DNA of 64,000 nt. It comes from Methylorubrum suomiense. Its GTDB lineage: Bacteria > Pseudomonadota > Alphaproteobacteria > Rhizobiales > Beijerinckiaceae. Positions 31,682 to 41,506 of the stretch are shown one piece after another. The notes under the pieces are model-generated. The model was not told the origin of the DNA, did no database searches, and saw only the letters and a program-made list of their open reading frames with translations. A program made the position numbers and the translations under genes. Within the stretch, counting starts at the first letter, position 1, and each line of letters starts with the position of its first letter. Location: the NCBI RefSeq assembly GCF_022179765.1, contig NZ_BPRE01000018.1, forward strand, positions 1 through 64,000. Direction: 5' to 3'.

Positions 31682-34399
31682 TCAGACGTGAACGGTGAAG
31701 CAGGCGCCGCCCGCATTCTCGGCCTCGATACGGGCGCCGATCTGCTCCAGCATGGCGCGGACCAGCTTCATCCCGAGCCCGGTGCCCTGCGCCTTGCGGC
31801 TTTCCCAATCCGGCGGCATGCCGTCGCCGTCGTCGCAGACGGTGAGCCGCACCGCCCCTTCCCCGCTGCGGCCCTCGCCCGATGCGGGCGCCGCCCCCTC
31901 CGTCCCCTCGCTCCGCCGCTCGCCCTTCACCGTCACGGTGATATGCGCGCCCTTGTCGGGCCGGCTCGCATATTTGAACGCGTTGGTGACGAGTTCGGTG
32001 GTGATGAGCGAGAGCGCCACGGCGTGGCGATAGGGCACCATCAGGCCGGCATCGGCGGTCAGCTCGACGCTGTGCTCGTCCCCCGCCATCCCGGCGAGGT
32101 CGTCGCAGAGCGCCTGGATGGTCTGGCCGAGATCGACCTCCTCCAGGCTGTCGCCCTGGTACAGGCTGTCATGGACGCGGGCCACGCTCATCACCCGCGC
32201 CGAGGTCTCGGAGAAGGCTTGGCGGGCGGCCGGGTCGGCGATCTGGCGGCGCTGCATATGCAGGAAGGCCGTGACGATCTGCAGCGAGTTCTTGACCCGG
32301 TGGTCGATCTCGCGGGTCAGGAGATCCTTCTGCTCCAGCAGGCGCTCCTTCTCGGCGAGCAGACCGGTCAGCTCGGAGATCTTGCGGCGCTGGCGCAGGA
32401 CCACGCCGTCCACGGCCTCCGCGAGCTGCTGGGCGAGATCGACCTTCCACGGGGCGAAGGGGATCGAATGGCCGCGCCGCTCCTCGACCCAGCGCTCGAA
32501 CGAGCGCCGCGGCAGCACCGCCACCGGCCCGCTGCCGGGCAGGACCGGCTTTCTCGGATCGCCGCCCCAGGTGACCGTGCTCGGCACTTCCGGCTTGAAC
32601 CACAGGAGCAGGTGGCGCCGCTGGGCCCCGACGAACACCGCGAGCAGGCCGCTCGCGATCTCGGTATAGGAGGCGGCCGGCGCATGGTGCAGCGCCAGCG
32701 TGTCGGTGACGAAGCTTCGCGCCTCGGCGGGCAACTCCGCCCGCAGCCACTCGGTGAGCGCTCCGATCTGCGCCTCGTCCGGCGCCGCACCCGCCCGCCA
32801 CACGGTGTCGTCGGAGACGATCGCCGCGCCGGTGGCGGCGAACAGGTCGATCAGCGCCGGACTGCCCTGCATCAGGGTGTCGGTGAAATCCTCGGTGCTG
32901 GTCAGCCGCCGCACCAGCTGACCCTGGATATCGAGATGATGCTGGCGCTCGCTCCAGAGCGCCTTGCCCTCGATCTCCTGCACCCGCATCGCGAAGGCGT
33001 CGGTCAGGACGGTCGCCGCCGCGCGGGTCTCCGGGGCGACGTAGTGCGGACGGCGGTGATGGCCGATCATCAGGCCCCACAGCCGGTTCTCGACCATGAT
33101 CGAGATCGACATCGAGCCGTCGACGCCGAGATTGCGCTGGTATTCGAGATGGATCGGCGACAGCGTGCGGTTCTGGGCGAAGGTCAGGTCGATCGGCGCA
33201 TTGCCGGCGGCCCGATCCGCCACCAGGGGCACCGGCACGCAGTCGCGGTCGATGACGAAGCGGCTCTTGGCCTTGGTGTAGAGCGCGCGCGCCTGGGCCG
33301 GGATGTCGGAGGCGGGGAAGCGTAGGCCGATCAGCGGGCGCTGCCAGTCCGGCACCATGTCCTCGGCGATGGCCTCGCCGTTCCAGTCGGTGTCGAAGCG
33401 GTAGACCAGCACCGATTCGAAGCCGGTGACCGCACGGATCTCCAGGGCGGCGATCTGGGCCGCCTCGGTGAGGCTCTCGGCGGCGCGCAGGCGGGTCATC
33501 GCCAATTCGGTGTCGAGGGGGCTCGCGGCGCAAAAGTCCTCGGCCCGCTCGGGGGCGAGTTCGAGTTCGACGATCACCCGACCGAGATGGACATGGGCGA
33601 CGAGATGAAAGCTCTCGCCCCGGGGCGGCAGGCTGACCGTGCGGCGCAGCACCCGCCCGTCGGTGAGGCTGTGGGCGGCGATCCCGTCGCGGAGGGCGGA
33701 CACGATTCCCGTCGGCAGCACCGCGTCCAGATGCTGCCCGGTCGGCGGGAACAGGGCGGGCGGCAGCACGTCCGCCGCGTTGGCGCTGAAGGCGAGGATC
33801 TCGAAGCTGCCCGCGTCGGCGGCGAGCATCACGGCGTTCGGCTGGATCGAGCCGGGGATGTGGATCGGCTCGCGCTCGCACAGGCCGGGATCGACCGGCT
33901 CGGCCCGGCTGCGCTGGGCGATGGCCGCCAGCACCGCCTCGCGGGAGGGGCCGGAGGCGATCTGCTCCAGGGGGCTGATGGCGAGCCAGGTGCGTCCGTC
34001 CGTGCCGGGCATCAGGCCGATGCGCGCCCGCAACGGGGCGGGAAGTCGGCCGAACACGAACTCGAAGGTCTGCGCGCCGACGCTCCCGCGCTGGGTCCCG
34101 AGGAAGCGGCCGTAGAAGCCCGGAACGCGGGCGCTCGGCATGAGATCACGGAAGAAGTTGCGTCCCACCATCGATTCGGGGGCGAAGCCGCACAGGCTTC
34201 CCGCCGCCCGGTTGCAGGCGAGCACGAGCCCGGCCGGATCAAGAGCGAGAAGCCCCGCCTCGATCGCGTCCATTTGGGCTGTCGTCAGGGCATCGAGATC
34301 GACGGGCAGATCGATCGAGACAGAGTCCGACCCCGTGGCCGTCCCTTTGGCCGCTCCCGTGATCGCTCCCTTGGTGTGCATCTGCGACGGATCGACCAT
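31682..34399 (-). CDS. bphP: Bacteriophytochrome histidine kinase with an N-terminal PYP-like domain
   Basis: The protein (905 residues from ATG 34399) senses red/far-red light. Residues ~40-145 form an extra PAS domain close to photoactive yellow protein (GRNFFRDLMPS..VPGFYGRF), but the chromophore Cys is Ser89, and the Tyr42 and Glu46 equivalents are Cys62 and Ala66. The phytochrome core follows: a PAS domain with biliverdin Cys174 in LCEREPIHIPGSIQPN, a GAF domain with FPASDIPAQAR and LSPIHLEYQRNLGVDGSMS (conserved His), and a PHY domain. The kinase is of the HisKA_2/HWE type: EIDHRVKNSLQIVTAFLHMQ with His700, N-box ELVTNAFKYAS and GTGLGMKLV. bphO follows. The layout recalls Ppr/Ppd hybrids of purple bacteria. 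No response regulator is adjacent. Confidence 0.92.
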   Translation of the reverse strand: MVDPSQMHTKGAITGAAKGTATGSDSVSIDLPVDLDALTTAQMDAIEAGLLALDPAGLVLACNRAAGSLCGFAPESMVGRNFFRDLMPSARVPGFYGRFLGTQRGSVGAQTFEFVFGRLPAPLRARIGLMPGTDGRTWLAISPLEQIASGPSREAVLAAIAQRSRAEPVDPGLCEREPIHIPGSIQPNAVMLAADAGSFEILAFSANAADVLPPALFPPTGQHLDAVLPTGIVSALRDGIAAHSLTDGRVLRRTVSLPPRGESFHLVAHVHLGRVIVELELAPERAEDFCAASPLDTELAMTRLRAAESLTEAAQIAALEIRAVTGFESVLVYRFDTDWNGEAIAEDMVPDWQRPLIGLRFPASDIPAQARALYTKAKSRFVIDRDCVPVPLVADRAAGNAPIDLTFAQNRTLSPIHLEYQRNLGVDGSMSISIMVENRLWGLMIGHHRRPHYVAPETRAAATVLTDAFAMRVQEIEGKALWSERQHHLDIQGQLVRRLTSTEDFTDTLMQGSPALIDLFAATGAAIVSDDTVWRAGAAPDEAQIGALTEWLRAELPAEARSFVTDTLALHHAPAASYTEIASGLLAVFVGAQRRHLLLWFKPEVPSTVTWGGDPRKPVLPGSGPVAVLPRRSFERWVEERRGHSIPFAPWKVDLAQQLAEAVDGVVLRQRRKISELTGLLAEKERLLEQKDLLTREIDHRVKNSLQIVTAFLHMQRRQIADPAARQAFSETSARVMSVARVHDSLYQGDSLEEVDLGQTIQALCDDLAGMAGDEHSVELTADAGLMVPYRHAVALSLITTELVTNAFKYASRPDKGAHITVTVKGERRSEGTEGAAPASGEGRSGEGAVRLTVCDDGDGMPPDWESRKAQGTGLGMKLVRAMLEQIGARIEAENAGGACFTVHV

Positions 34400-34729
34400 T
34401 ACGCTGCCCGATATGCCTGCCGCAGGCCTTGTGCGCAATCCTTCTGTCGGAAAGATCCCCCGTGCGAGGCTAAACCGGCATATGGCCAAGTTGTTGAGCT
34501 CACGGAACTTTGTATGCAAGCGCACAGAGTGTGCATATCGAAGCGGACCGCCTCCTGCGGCTCATGATCGGCCCGGTGCTGCTGGTTGGGCCGCGCGCTC
34601 CCTAGGCCGCCCCGGATGCGCTCACACGCCGATCCGGTGCCGTGCCGGCCGCCGCCGAAGGGCGGCCCCGAACCTTAATGATGAAGATGCTCCGATCGTT
34701 CATCGACTGCAGAAGGGGCGGGGCGCGGA
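34400..34729. other. Intergenic region upstream of bphP
   Basis: No gene is seen in these 330 bases between the start of bphP and the end of the flavoprotein gene. It should hold the bphP promoter. A short palindrome GCACAGAGTGTGC lies at 34522-34534 inside a more AT-rich stretch and could be an operator. GC-rich inverted segments near 34645-34665 (GCCGGCCGCCGCCGAAGGGCGGCC) could terminate the flavoprotein gene. Confidence 0.4.
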
Positions 34730-36124
34730 TCAGCCGTCCCGATCCATCAACTGACCGAGCGCCGTGTCGAGCGCTTCCTCCAGGGTCGGGTGGTAGAAGG
34801 GACGGTCGCGGAAGGCCGCCACGTCGAGACCGTCCTGCACGGCGTAGGCGACGAGATGGGCCAGATGCTCGACCTCCGGGCCGATCATCTCGGCGCCGAC
34901 GAGGCGTCCGCCGGGCTCGGCATAGAGGCGCAGGCCTCCCTGCGCCCGGTCCATGGCGCGCGCCCGGCCCTGGTCGCAGAAATCCGCGCCGCCGACGCGG
35001 TGGCCCGCGTCCTCGTCGAAGCCGCCGCCCACCACCGCGATCTGCGGATCGCTGAACACCATGGCGAGCATCACCCAGCGCTCCGGCCGCTCGACGCCCG
35101 CACCGGCGGCGAGGCGGGCGGCGTTGCGTCCGGCGATCTTTCCCTGGCGGCTCGCCTCGTGCAGGATCGGGCGATCGGCATTGGCGTCGCCCGCGATGAA
35201 CAGGGCGGTGCCCTCGCATTGCAGGGAGCGGGCGTCGAAGGCGGGGCTGCCGCGCTCGTCGAGCTGGGCGCCGGTGCGTTCGAGGCCGATGCCCCGCACG
35301 TTCGGCGGCCGTCCGGCAGCGGAGAGCACCCGGGCGAAACGGCCGGATCCCGATGTCGAATCCGCCCCTTCCTTCGCGCTCCAGGTCAGGTGCACGCCGT
35401 CGCCCTCCGCAGCGCCGGATTCGACTTCCGCGCCGAGATGGAGATCGAAGGCGCCGGAGAAGATCTCGCGGGCCGCAGCCGTCAGGTCGGGATCCTTCAG
35501 GCCCCCCAGGCTGTCACCGGGATCGAACACGCTGACCCGCACGCCGAGCCGGGCCATGGCCTGGGCGAGTTCGAGCCCCACCGGCCCGGCACCGAGCACC
35601 GCCAGGGATTCGGGCAGGGCTTCGATCTCGAACACGGTGTCGGTGGTGAGCACGCGCTCACCCAGGTCGTGCAGCGGCTCGGGCACGCTCGGGCTCGACC
35701 CGGTGGCGAGCACCGCGGCCTTGAAGCGCAGGCGCGTGTGGTCGCCCACCCGCAGGCAATCCGGTCCCTCGAACACCGCCCGGCCGGTCAAGCGCGATTC
35801 CGCCGGCAGATCGTCGAGCCCCTCGAACACGGACGCCACGAAGTCGTCGCGCAGGCTGCGCATCCGCCGCAGCACCGCAGGGCCGTCGATCTCAACGCCC
35901 CCGACCCGCACGCCGAACCCCTCCGCGCTCCGGGCGACATGCGCCGCCTCGGCCGCACTGATCAGGAGCTTCGACGGCATGCAGCCGACGCGGGCACAGG
36001 TGGTGCCGCCCGGCCCCTGCTCGATCAGCACCGAGCGCGCGCCCTCCTTGAGGGCGGCGCGATGGGCGGCGATGCCGGCGGTGCCGGCACCGATGATAGC
36101 GACGTCGCAGACGATCTCGCGCAT
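34730..36124 (-). CDS. Dihydrolipoamide dehydrogenase-like pyridine nucleotide disulfide oxidoreductase
   Basis: The 464-residue flavoprotein has an N-terminal FAD Rossmann motif, VAIIGAGTAGIAAHRAA. The redox-active disulfide is GGTTCARVGCMPSKLL, the NAD site is LAVLGAGPVGLELAQAMARL, and the second FAD motif is ALFIAGDAN. The C-terminal dimer domain has the active-site His-Glu pair in FYHPTLEEALDTAL. All residues needed for lipoamide dehydrogenase-type chemistry are present. It is not next to dehydrogenase-complex genes, so the partner is unknown; mercuric-reductase-like or soluble transhydrogenase-like roles are less likely given CxxxxC and HPTxEE. The stop of the downstream SDR frame lies four bases before its start side, so the two may be co-transcribed. 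Confidence 0.88.
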   Translation of the reverse strand: MREIVCDVAIIGAGTAGIAAHRAALKEGARSVLIEQGPGGTTCARVGCMPSKLLISAAEAAHVARSAEGFGVRVGGVEIDGPAVLRRMRSLRDDFVASVFEGLDDLPAESRLTGRAVFEGPDCLRVGDHTRLRFKAAVLATGSSPSVPEPLHDLGERVLTTDTVFEIEALPESLAVLGAGPVGLELAQAMARLGVRVSVFDPGDSLGGLKDPDLTAAAREIFSGAFDLHLGAEVESGAAEGDGVHLTWSAKEGADSTSGSGRFARVLSAAGRPPNVRGIGLERTGAQLDERGSPAFDARSLQCEGTALFIAGDANADRPILHEASRQGKIAGRNAARLAAGAGVERPERWVMLAMVFSDPQIAVVGGGFDEDAGHRVGGADFCDQGRARAMDRAQGGLRLYAEPGGRLVGAEMIGPEVEHLAHLVAYAVQDGLDVAAFRDRPFYHPTLEEALDTALGQLMDRDG

Positions 36125-36128
36125 CGGA

Positions 36129-36935
36129 TCAGGCCGACATGGTCAGGACGGCGCCGCCATCGACGCGCACATTCTCGCCGGTGATGAAGCTCGCCTGCTC
36201 CGAGCAGAGGAAGGCGACTGCCGCCGCGACCTCCTCCGCCCGTCCGCGACGCTTGGCGACCATGCCGGGGCGCTTCTCCTCGAGGAAGCTCTCGATCGCT
36301 TCGTCGAACGAGACTCCGAGTTCCTCGGCCCGCTTCTCCATCATGGCATCGGTCATCGGCGTGGCGATGAAGGCGGGGGCCACCGAATTCACCAGAACGC
36401 CGTCCGGCCCGTAGGCCTTGGACAGGCCCTTGGTCAGGTTCATCAGGCCGGCCTTGGCGGCGCAGTAGGGCAGCTCCTAGACATAGGGCTGGACCGCGTC
36501 CTCGGAGGTGAAGAGCACGATGCGCCCCCATTTCTGCGCGCGCATGCCGGGAATGAAGGCGCGGGCGACCCGCACCGCCCCCATCAGATCCGCCTGGATC
36601 GTCGAGAGCCAGCCATCGTCGTCGATGTCGAGGAAGTCGCCGGTGGCGCCGGTCACGCCCGCGGCGTTGACGAGGATCGACGGCTTCGCGTCGAAGGCGC
36701 GGTCGGCGAAGTCGCGCAGCTTGAGGGCGCCCTCGTTGGAGGAGAGATCCGCTTGGCAGGCCTTGACTTCGCCGAGCGCGGACAGCCGCTGGGCGGCCTC
36801 CTGCAATTCCGTCTCCTTCAGGTCCGAGAGGACGACGCGGACGCCCTCGCGCAGGAGATATTCGGCGGTGGTATAGCCCATACCGGAATCGCCGCCGGTG
36901 ATCACCGCGACGCGACCGCTGATACCGAGATCCAT
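36129..36935 (-). pseudogene. Short-chain dehydrogenase with an internal amber stop
   Basis: The frame starting MDLGISGRVAVITGGDSGMG (36935) has the SDR glycine motif, LVNAAGVTGATGDF (NAG-like), and a Ser region VLFTSED. It meets TAG at 36477-36479, where CAG (Gln) is likely. The same frame continues ELPYCAAKAGLMNLTKGLSK, with the catalytic Tyr-x-x-x-Lys, and NSVAPAFIATPM, to the end VDGGAVLTMSA. One base change thus separates the cofactor half from the active site. Otherwise the 268-codon frame is clean, so the lesion is recent, a sequencing error, or (less likely) read through. The substrate is unknown. The gene immediately precedes the flavoprotein gene. Confidence 0.85.
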
Positions 36936-37149
36936 GAGAGAGGTCCTTTCCGGCCGGCGGGCGCCGACGCGGCCATCCTGCGTTAAGTTCGCGGGCCAAC
37001 GGGAGGCGTTCACGATCGTTCCGCCCGGTCCCGCCGCTGCGGCGATCAGACCGGGATGGGGCCCGCATTTGCCCGTGGCCCGCACGCCACGCTAGGATCG
37101 GTCGGCTTGCCCGTATGGCGATCTTCGAAGGATCCGGGAGGATGCGACG

Positions 37150-37569
37150 ATGAGCGAGGCGATGACGGACGCGCTGCCGTCGACCCGGGGCGGTGTGGTC
37201 GCCTACCTGACGGTGGACGGGGCGATGCGCGCGGCCGAATTCTACCGGCAGGCCTTCGGGGCCGAGATCGCGGCCGCGATGCCCGTGGACGAGAAGGGGC
37301 GGACCATGCACGTCCACCTCACTCTCAACGGAAGCTCGCTGATGCTCTCCGACGCCTTTCCCGAGTACGGCCATCCGCTCCAGGCACCGCAGGCCTTCAA
37401 CCTGATGCTGCCGGTGGACGACATCGCCGCGTGGTGGGATCGTGCGGTGGCGGCCGGCGCCACGGTGGTGACGCCGTATCAGGAGATGTTCTGGGGCGAC
37501 GTCTACGGGCAACTGCGCGACCCGTTCGGCGTGACCTGGGCGATGAACCAATCGAAGCGGCCGACCTGA
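37150..37569 (+). CDS. VOC-family (glyoxalase/PhnB-like) protein
   Basis: The 139-residue protein has the paired beta-alpha-beta-beta-beta fold of the vicinal oxygen chelate superfamily, with VVAYLTVDGAMRAAEFYRQA at the start and FNLMLPVDDIAAWWDRAVAA in the second half. The end GQLRDPFGVTWAMNQ (D-P-x-G-x-x-W) is typical of PhnB-like proteins. The substrate is unknown; no metal triad can be assigned with confidence. It is divergent from the SDR gene and is followed after 92 bases by an SRPBCC gene; the pair VOC plus SRPBCC often occurs together in alphaproteobacteria. Confidence 0.85.
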   Translation: MSEAMTDALPSTRGGVVAYLTVDGAMRAAEFYRQAFGAEIAAAMPVDEKGRTMHVHLTLNGSSLMLSDAFPEYGHPLQAPQAFNLMLPVDDIAAWWDRAVAAGATVVTPYQEMFWGDVYGQLRDPFGVTWAMNQSKRPT

Positions 37570-37661
37570 CCGGGCTTCTGCGCCGCCTCACACGCCGGCG
37601 GTCGCACCCGGCCATCCGGCATGACCCCGCTCACGAGGAGTTGGAGCCGAGGAGCCCCCGC

Positions 37662-38135
37662 ATGACCGAGGATGCCGACGATCCCCGCGATCTCGTCCTG
37701 ACCCGCCTGATCCACGTGCCGCGCCGCGCCCTGTGGCGGGCCTGGACCGAGCCGGACTTGCTCCGGCAGTGGTTCGCCCCGAAACCCTACACGACCCCGG
37801 TCGCCGAACTCGACGTGCGGCCCGGCGGGACGAGCCTCATCGTGATGCGCAGTCCCGAGGGACAGGATCTGCCCAATCCCGGCGTCTATCTGGAGGTGGT
37901 GCCCGAGGCGCGCCTCGTCGTCACCGATGCCTATACCCGTGCCTGGGTGCCCTCCCCCAAGCCGTTCCTGACGGTGATCCTCACCTTCGCGGACGAGGCC
38001 GGCGGCACCCGCTACACCGCGCGGGCCCGCCACTGGACGCTCGAGGACCGTGCCACTCACGAGGCCATGGGGTTTCACCAGGGCTGGGGCCTCTGCGCCG
38101 ACCAGCTCGAAGCGGTGGTCAAGGGGCTCGGTTGA
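37662..38135 (+). CDS. SRPBCC/AHSA1-family protein
   Basis: ATG 37662, with GGAG a short way upstream, gives 157 residues starting MTEDADDPRDLVLTRLIHVP. The signature of Aha1-like START-fold proteins is present: VPRRALWRAWTEPDLLRQWF, then APKP.TTPVAELDVRPGG and the C-terminal helix HEAMGFHQGWGLCADQLEAV. These proteins bind small hydrophobic ligands; the ligand is unknown. It probably forms a unit with the VOC gene upstream. A dispersed 43-bp repeat follows the stop (38151-38193). Confidence 0.88.
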   Translation: MTEDADDPRDLVLTRLIHVPRRALWRAWTEPDLLRQWFAPKPYTTPVAELDVRPGGTSLIVMRSPEGQDLPNPGVYLEVVPEARLVVTDAYTRAWVPSPKPFLTVILTFADEAGGTRYTARARHWTLEDRATHEAMGFHQGWGLCADQLEAVVKGLG

Positions 38136-38150
38136 GCCCACGGCGAGGTT

Positions 38151-38193
38151 TCGAAGGGACAAGTTCTTTCGCGGGTCCAGGGCAGAGCCCCGG
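38151..38193. repeat. 43-bp dispersed repeat, copy A
   Basis: The segment starting TCGAAGGGACAAGTTCTTTC and ending GAGCCCCGG matches 60861-60903 with only four differences. Both copies lie directly beside genes in non-coding DNA. The inner GGACAAGT.CTTTCGCGGGTCC contains a GGAC/GTCC inverted pair. Confidence 0.8.
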
Positions 38194-38200
38194 CCTTCCG

Positions 38201-38917
38201 TCAGACCGGCTCGACGCGGTAGCGCAGCCAGACGGTGCCGTCGTCGAAGGGTTCGAACGCCGTGCGGGTGAGGCGCAGGCGTGCCCCCATCGAGTCGGCC
38301 TCCTCCCCGTCGAAGTCGAACAGGGCCGGCGTGCCGAACACGCCGTCGACGGCCGGCGCCAGGAGCAGGCTCAACTCGTCGATCAGCCCGGCCTTCAGGA
38401 GCGAGCCGTTGATGCGTCCGCCGCCCTCCACCAGGAGCCGCTCGATGCCGAACAGGGCCTTGAGCTTCCTCAGCGCCAGGGCGAAATCGACCTCCCGCTC
38501 GCCCGCTAGGATGTAGGACTGTCCCCCGGCGCGCAGGCGGCGCAGGCGGTCGTCGGAGGCTTGGTGCGTCGTCACCACGACGACGTGGTCGCCGGTGATG
38601 TCGTTGCGCGCGCCCCAATCCATCGCGCCGCGCGCGTCGAGCGCCACCGCGTAGCCGGAGGCGTCGGCCTTGGCCACATGGTCCTCCCGTGAGACCGGCT
38701 CCTCCGGCGGGGCCTCGGGCAGCGGCTGCGCGCTGTCGGCGTAGCCCTGCATGGTGATGCGTCCGCACATCCAGGCGTCGCCCCCGAGCGTGCCGTGGAC
38801 TTCCTCGTAATGGGCGTCCGCATCGACCGTCTTCCAGCGCCGCACCTTGATGCGCCCGTCGACGGACGTGGTCATGTGGCAGACGGTATAGGGACGGTCT
38901 GGATGGGACTCGCTCAT
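38201..38917 (-). CDS. RibD C-terminal/dihydrofolate-reductase-like reductase
   Basis: The 238-residue protein starts MSESHPDRPYTVCHMTTSVD and has the RibD_C fold features: MTTSVDGRIKVRRW at the N-terminus, GGDAWMCGRITMQGY (G-R-x-T), and FGIERLLVEGGGRINGSLL with the conserved V-E-G-G-G cofactor loop. Stand-alone members reduce pyrimidinone or dihydrofolate-like substrates with NADPH. It is convergent with the SRPBCC gene, with a dispersed repeat in between. It is not in a riboflavin cluster, so a role in flavin synthesis is unproven. Confidence 0.85.
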   Translation of the reverse strand: MSESHPDRPYTVCHMTTSVDGRIKVRRWKTVDADAHYEEVHGTLGGDAWMCGRITMQGYADSAQPLPEAPPEEPVSREDHVAKADASGYAVALDARGAMDWGARNDITGDHVVVVTTHQASDDRLRRLRAGGQSYILAGEREVDFALALRKLKALFGIERLLVEGGGRINGSLLKAGLIDELSLLLAPAVDGVFGTPALFDFDGEEADSMGARLRLTRTAFEPFDDGTVWLRYRVEPV

Positions 38918-38990
38918 GAAACGTCGATCCGGCTCGGTTCGGGGTTCGTCTGAACTAGAGCGACCCTGAGCGATGTCCCAGCCGCGTCCG

Positions 38991-39215
38991 TCAGCCGCGG
39001 CGGCTCATCTTGCCCGCCATGCCCTCGCAGCAGCAGCCCTTGCCGCCCTTGGAATCGGCGCGGCTCATGCTCATGCCGCTCTTCATGCTCCCCTTCATAT
39101 CCCCCTTGGCACAGAGGCCGGCCTTGCCCTTGGCGCCGCCGCAGCAGCTCATCGCCAGGGCCGGCGCGGCGCCCAGCAGCAGCAGGGCGGCCGCACCCGC
39201 AACGAGTGTCTTCAC
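38991..39215 (-). CDS. Small secreted Cys/Met/Gly-rich protein
   Basis: A GTG at 39215, with GGAGA seven bases upstream, opens a 74-residue frame. A clear signal peptide (V-KTLVAGAAALLLLGAAPALA) is followed by about 50 residues rich in Cys, Met, Lys and Gly: MSCCGGAKGKAGLC, then KGSMKSGMSMS, then GGKGCCCEGMAGK. Six cysteines, including a CC and a CCC cluster, and seven methionines suggest periplasmic metal (copper-like) binding, but no named family is recognised. The gene lies alone between the RibD-like and the epimerase genes on the same strand. Confidence 0.7.
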   Translation of the reverse strand: MKTLVAGAAALLLLGAAPALAMSCCGGAKGKAGLCAKGDMKGSMKSGMSMSRADSKGGKGCCCEGMAGKMSRRG

Positions 39216-39323
39216 GATGTCGTCTCCGTCGGAATTTTTGGCGTCTTCGCCGTCGAGGACGCTGCACCTTCCTACCGTGGCAAGGTCAAGTGCGAGGGAG
39301 ACAAGCATCGTGGAAGGAAGATC

Positions 39324-40277
<954 letters not shown>

Positions 40278-40502
40278 CGTGCCGTAGCGCATCGTCGCCG
40301 CTTTCCGCAGTCTCTTCTTCGACCTCGGCCGATCTCGCCGATCGGTTTTCCGGGTCGTCCTTCCGGGTGACCTTGCCGGTCGTTCTCGCCCCGCCAGTCC
40401 CGGGGCGCACCATGCCCGGCGGCGGCGGGCGGCACAACGTGGTCCGCCCCGTCCGGCTCCGATAGGCTCCCCGGCCTCGAGATCGATGCGGAGACGGAAC
40501 CG

Positions 40503-40955
40503 ATGGCGCGCTACGTCGCGGAGGTGGAATGGGCCTTGGGCGAGGGCGAGGATTTCGCCGCCGGCCGCTACGGCCGCGGCCATCGCCTGCGCTTCGACGG
40601 CGGCGTGGTGCTGCCGGGCTCGGCCTCGCCCCACGTCGTCGGCAAATGGGCCGATCCGGCGGCGGTCGATCCCGAGGAGATGCTGGTGGCGGCGCTCTCG
40701 TCCTGCCACATGCTGAGCTTCCTCCACGTCGCCCGCCTCGCCGGGTTCAGTGTCGGCGCCTACCGCGACCGTGCGGAGGGGGCCATGGCCGAGATCGCGC
40801 CGGGGCGGCAGGCGGTGACGCGGGTGGTGCTGCACCCCGCCATCGACTGGGCCGGGTCGGCACCCGACGCGGACCGGCTGGCGGCCCTCCACGCGGAGGC
40901 GCACGCGGCCTGCTTCATCGCCAATTCGGTGCGGGCGGAGGTGATCGTCGCTTGA
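40503..40955 (+). CDS. OsmC-family protein
   Basis: The 150-residue protein begins MARYVAEVEWALGEGEDFAA. The two catalytic cysteines typical of OsmC/Ohr proteins are present: first in PEEMLVAALSSCHMLSFLHV, and second in AHAACFIANSV. OsmC-type enzymes reduce organic hydroperoxides with thiols. The shape, with DPAAVDPEEML before the first Cys, fits the OsmC-like branch rather than Ohr. It is divergent from the UXS-like gene and shows no defect. Confidence 0.88.
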   Translation: MARYVAEVEWALGEGEDFAAGRYGRGHRLRFDGGVVLPGSASPHVVGKWADPAAVDPEEMLVAALSSCHMLSFLHVARLAGFSVGAYRDRAEGAMAEIAPGRQAVTRVVLHPAIDWAGSAPDADRLAALHAEAHAACFIANSVRAEVIVA

Positions 40956-41063
40956 GGGCCGAGCTGCGTCCTCGTCGCGATGCGCCCTTGTGGCGATGAG
41001 CCCTTGGCGTGGCGGCGTCCGCCGGTGCATGTCCTGAGGCCGCCGCATCTTCGAGGACACGCC

Positions 41064-41501
41064 ATGACCGACCTGACGCTCGCCGCTGCCCAGACCATCG
41101 TGGCAACCGCGCTGAGGACCGCCCGCGAGCGCGATCTGAAGCCGCTCGCGGTCGTGGTCTACGACGCCCGCGGCGCCCTCAAGTGCCTCGCGGCGGAGGA
41201 CGGCACCTCCCTGCGCCGCACCGAGATCGCCCGCGGCAAGGCCAACGGGGCGCTGGCGCTCGGCCTCGGCTCGCGGGCCATCGCCAAGCGGGCCGAGGAA
41301 CAGCCGCATTTCGTGGCCGCGGTGAGCCATCTCGTCGGACCCGACGCCCTGGTGCCGGTGCCCGGCGGCGTGCTGATCCGCGACGCGCAAGGCCGCCTGC
41401 TCGGCGCGGTCGGCGTCTCCGGCGACACCTCGGACAACGACGAGATCTGCGCGCTCGCCGGCATCGAGGCGGCCGGACTCGCCGCCGAGACCGGCGCCTG
41501 A
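41064..41501 (+). CDS. HbpS/GlcG-family protein
   Basis: ATG 41064 follows a GAGGACAC stretch and gives 145 residues (MTDLTLAAAQTIVATALRTA). Family features are LKPLAVVVYDARGALKCLAA near the start and PGGVLIRDAQGRLLGAVGVS, then GDTSDNDEICA toward the end. Members include the heme-binding HbpS and GlcG; the ligand here is unknown. No signal peptide is seen. The next gene, a substrate-binding protein, starts five bases after the stop, so the two are likely to be co-transcribed. Confidence 0.85.
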   Translation: MTDLTLAAAQTIVATALRTARERDLKPLAVVVYDARGALKCLAAEDGTSLRRTEIARGKANGALALGLGSRAIAKRAEEQPHFVAAVSHLVGPDALVPVPGGVLIRDAQGRLLGAVGVSGDTSDNDEICALAGIEAAGLAAETGA

Positions 41502-41506
41502 CCCGC

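Noticed and set aside
36477..36479. Two separate genes at the SDR locus
   Set aside because: The two halves are in the same frame and together form one SDR with the catalytic YxxxK in the second half.
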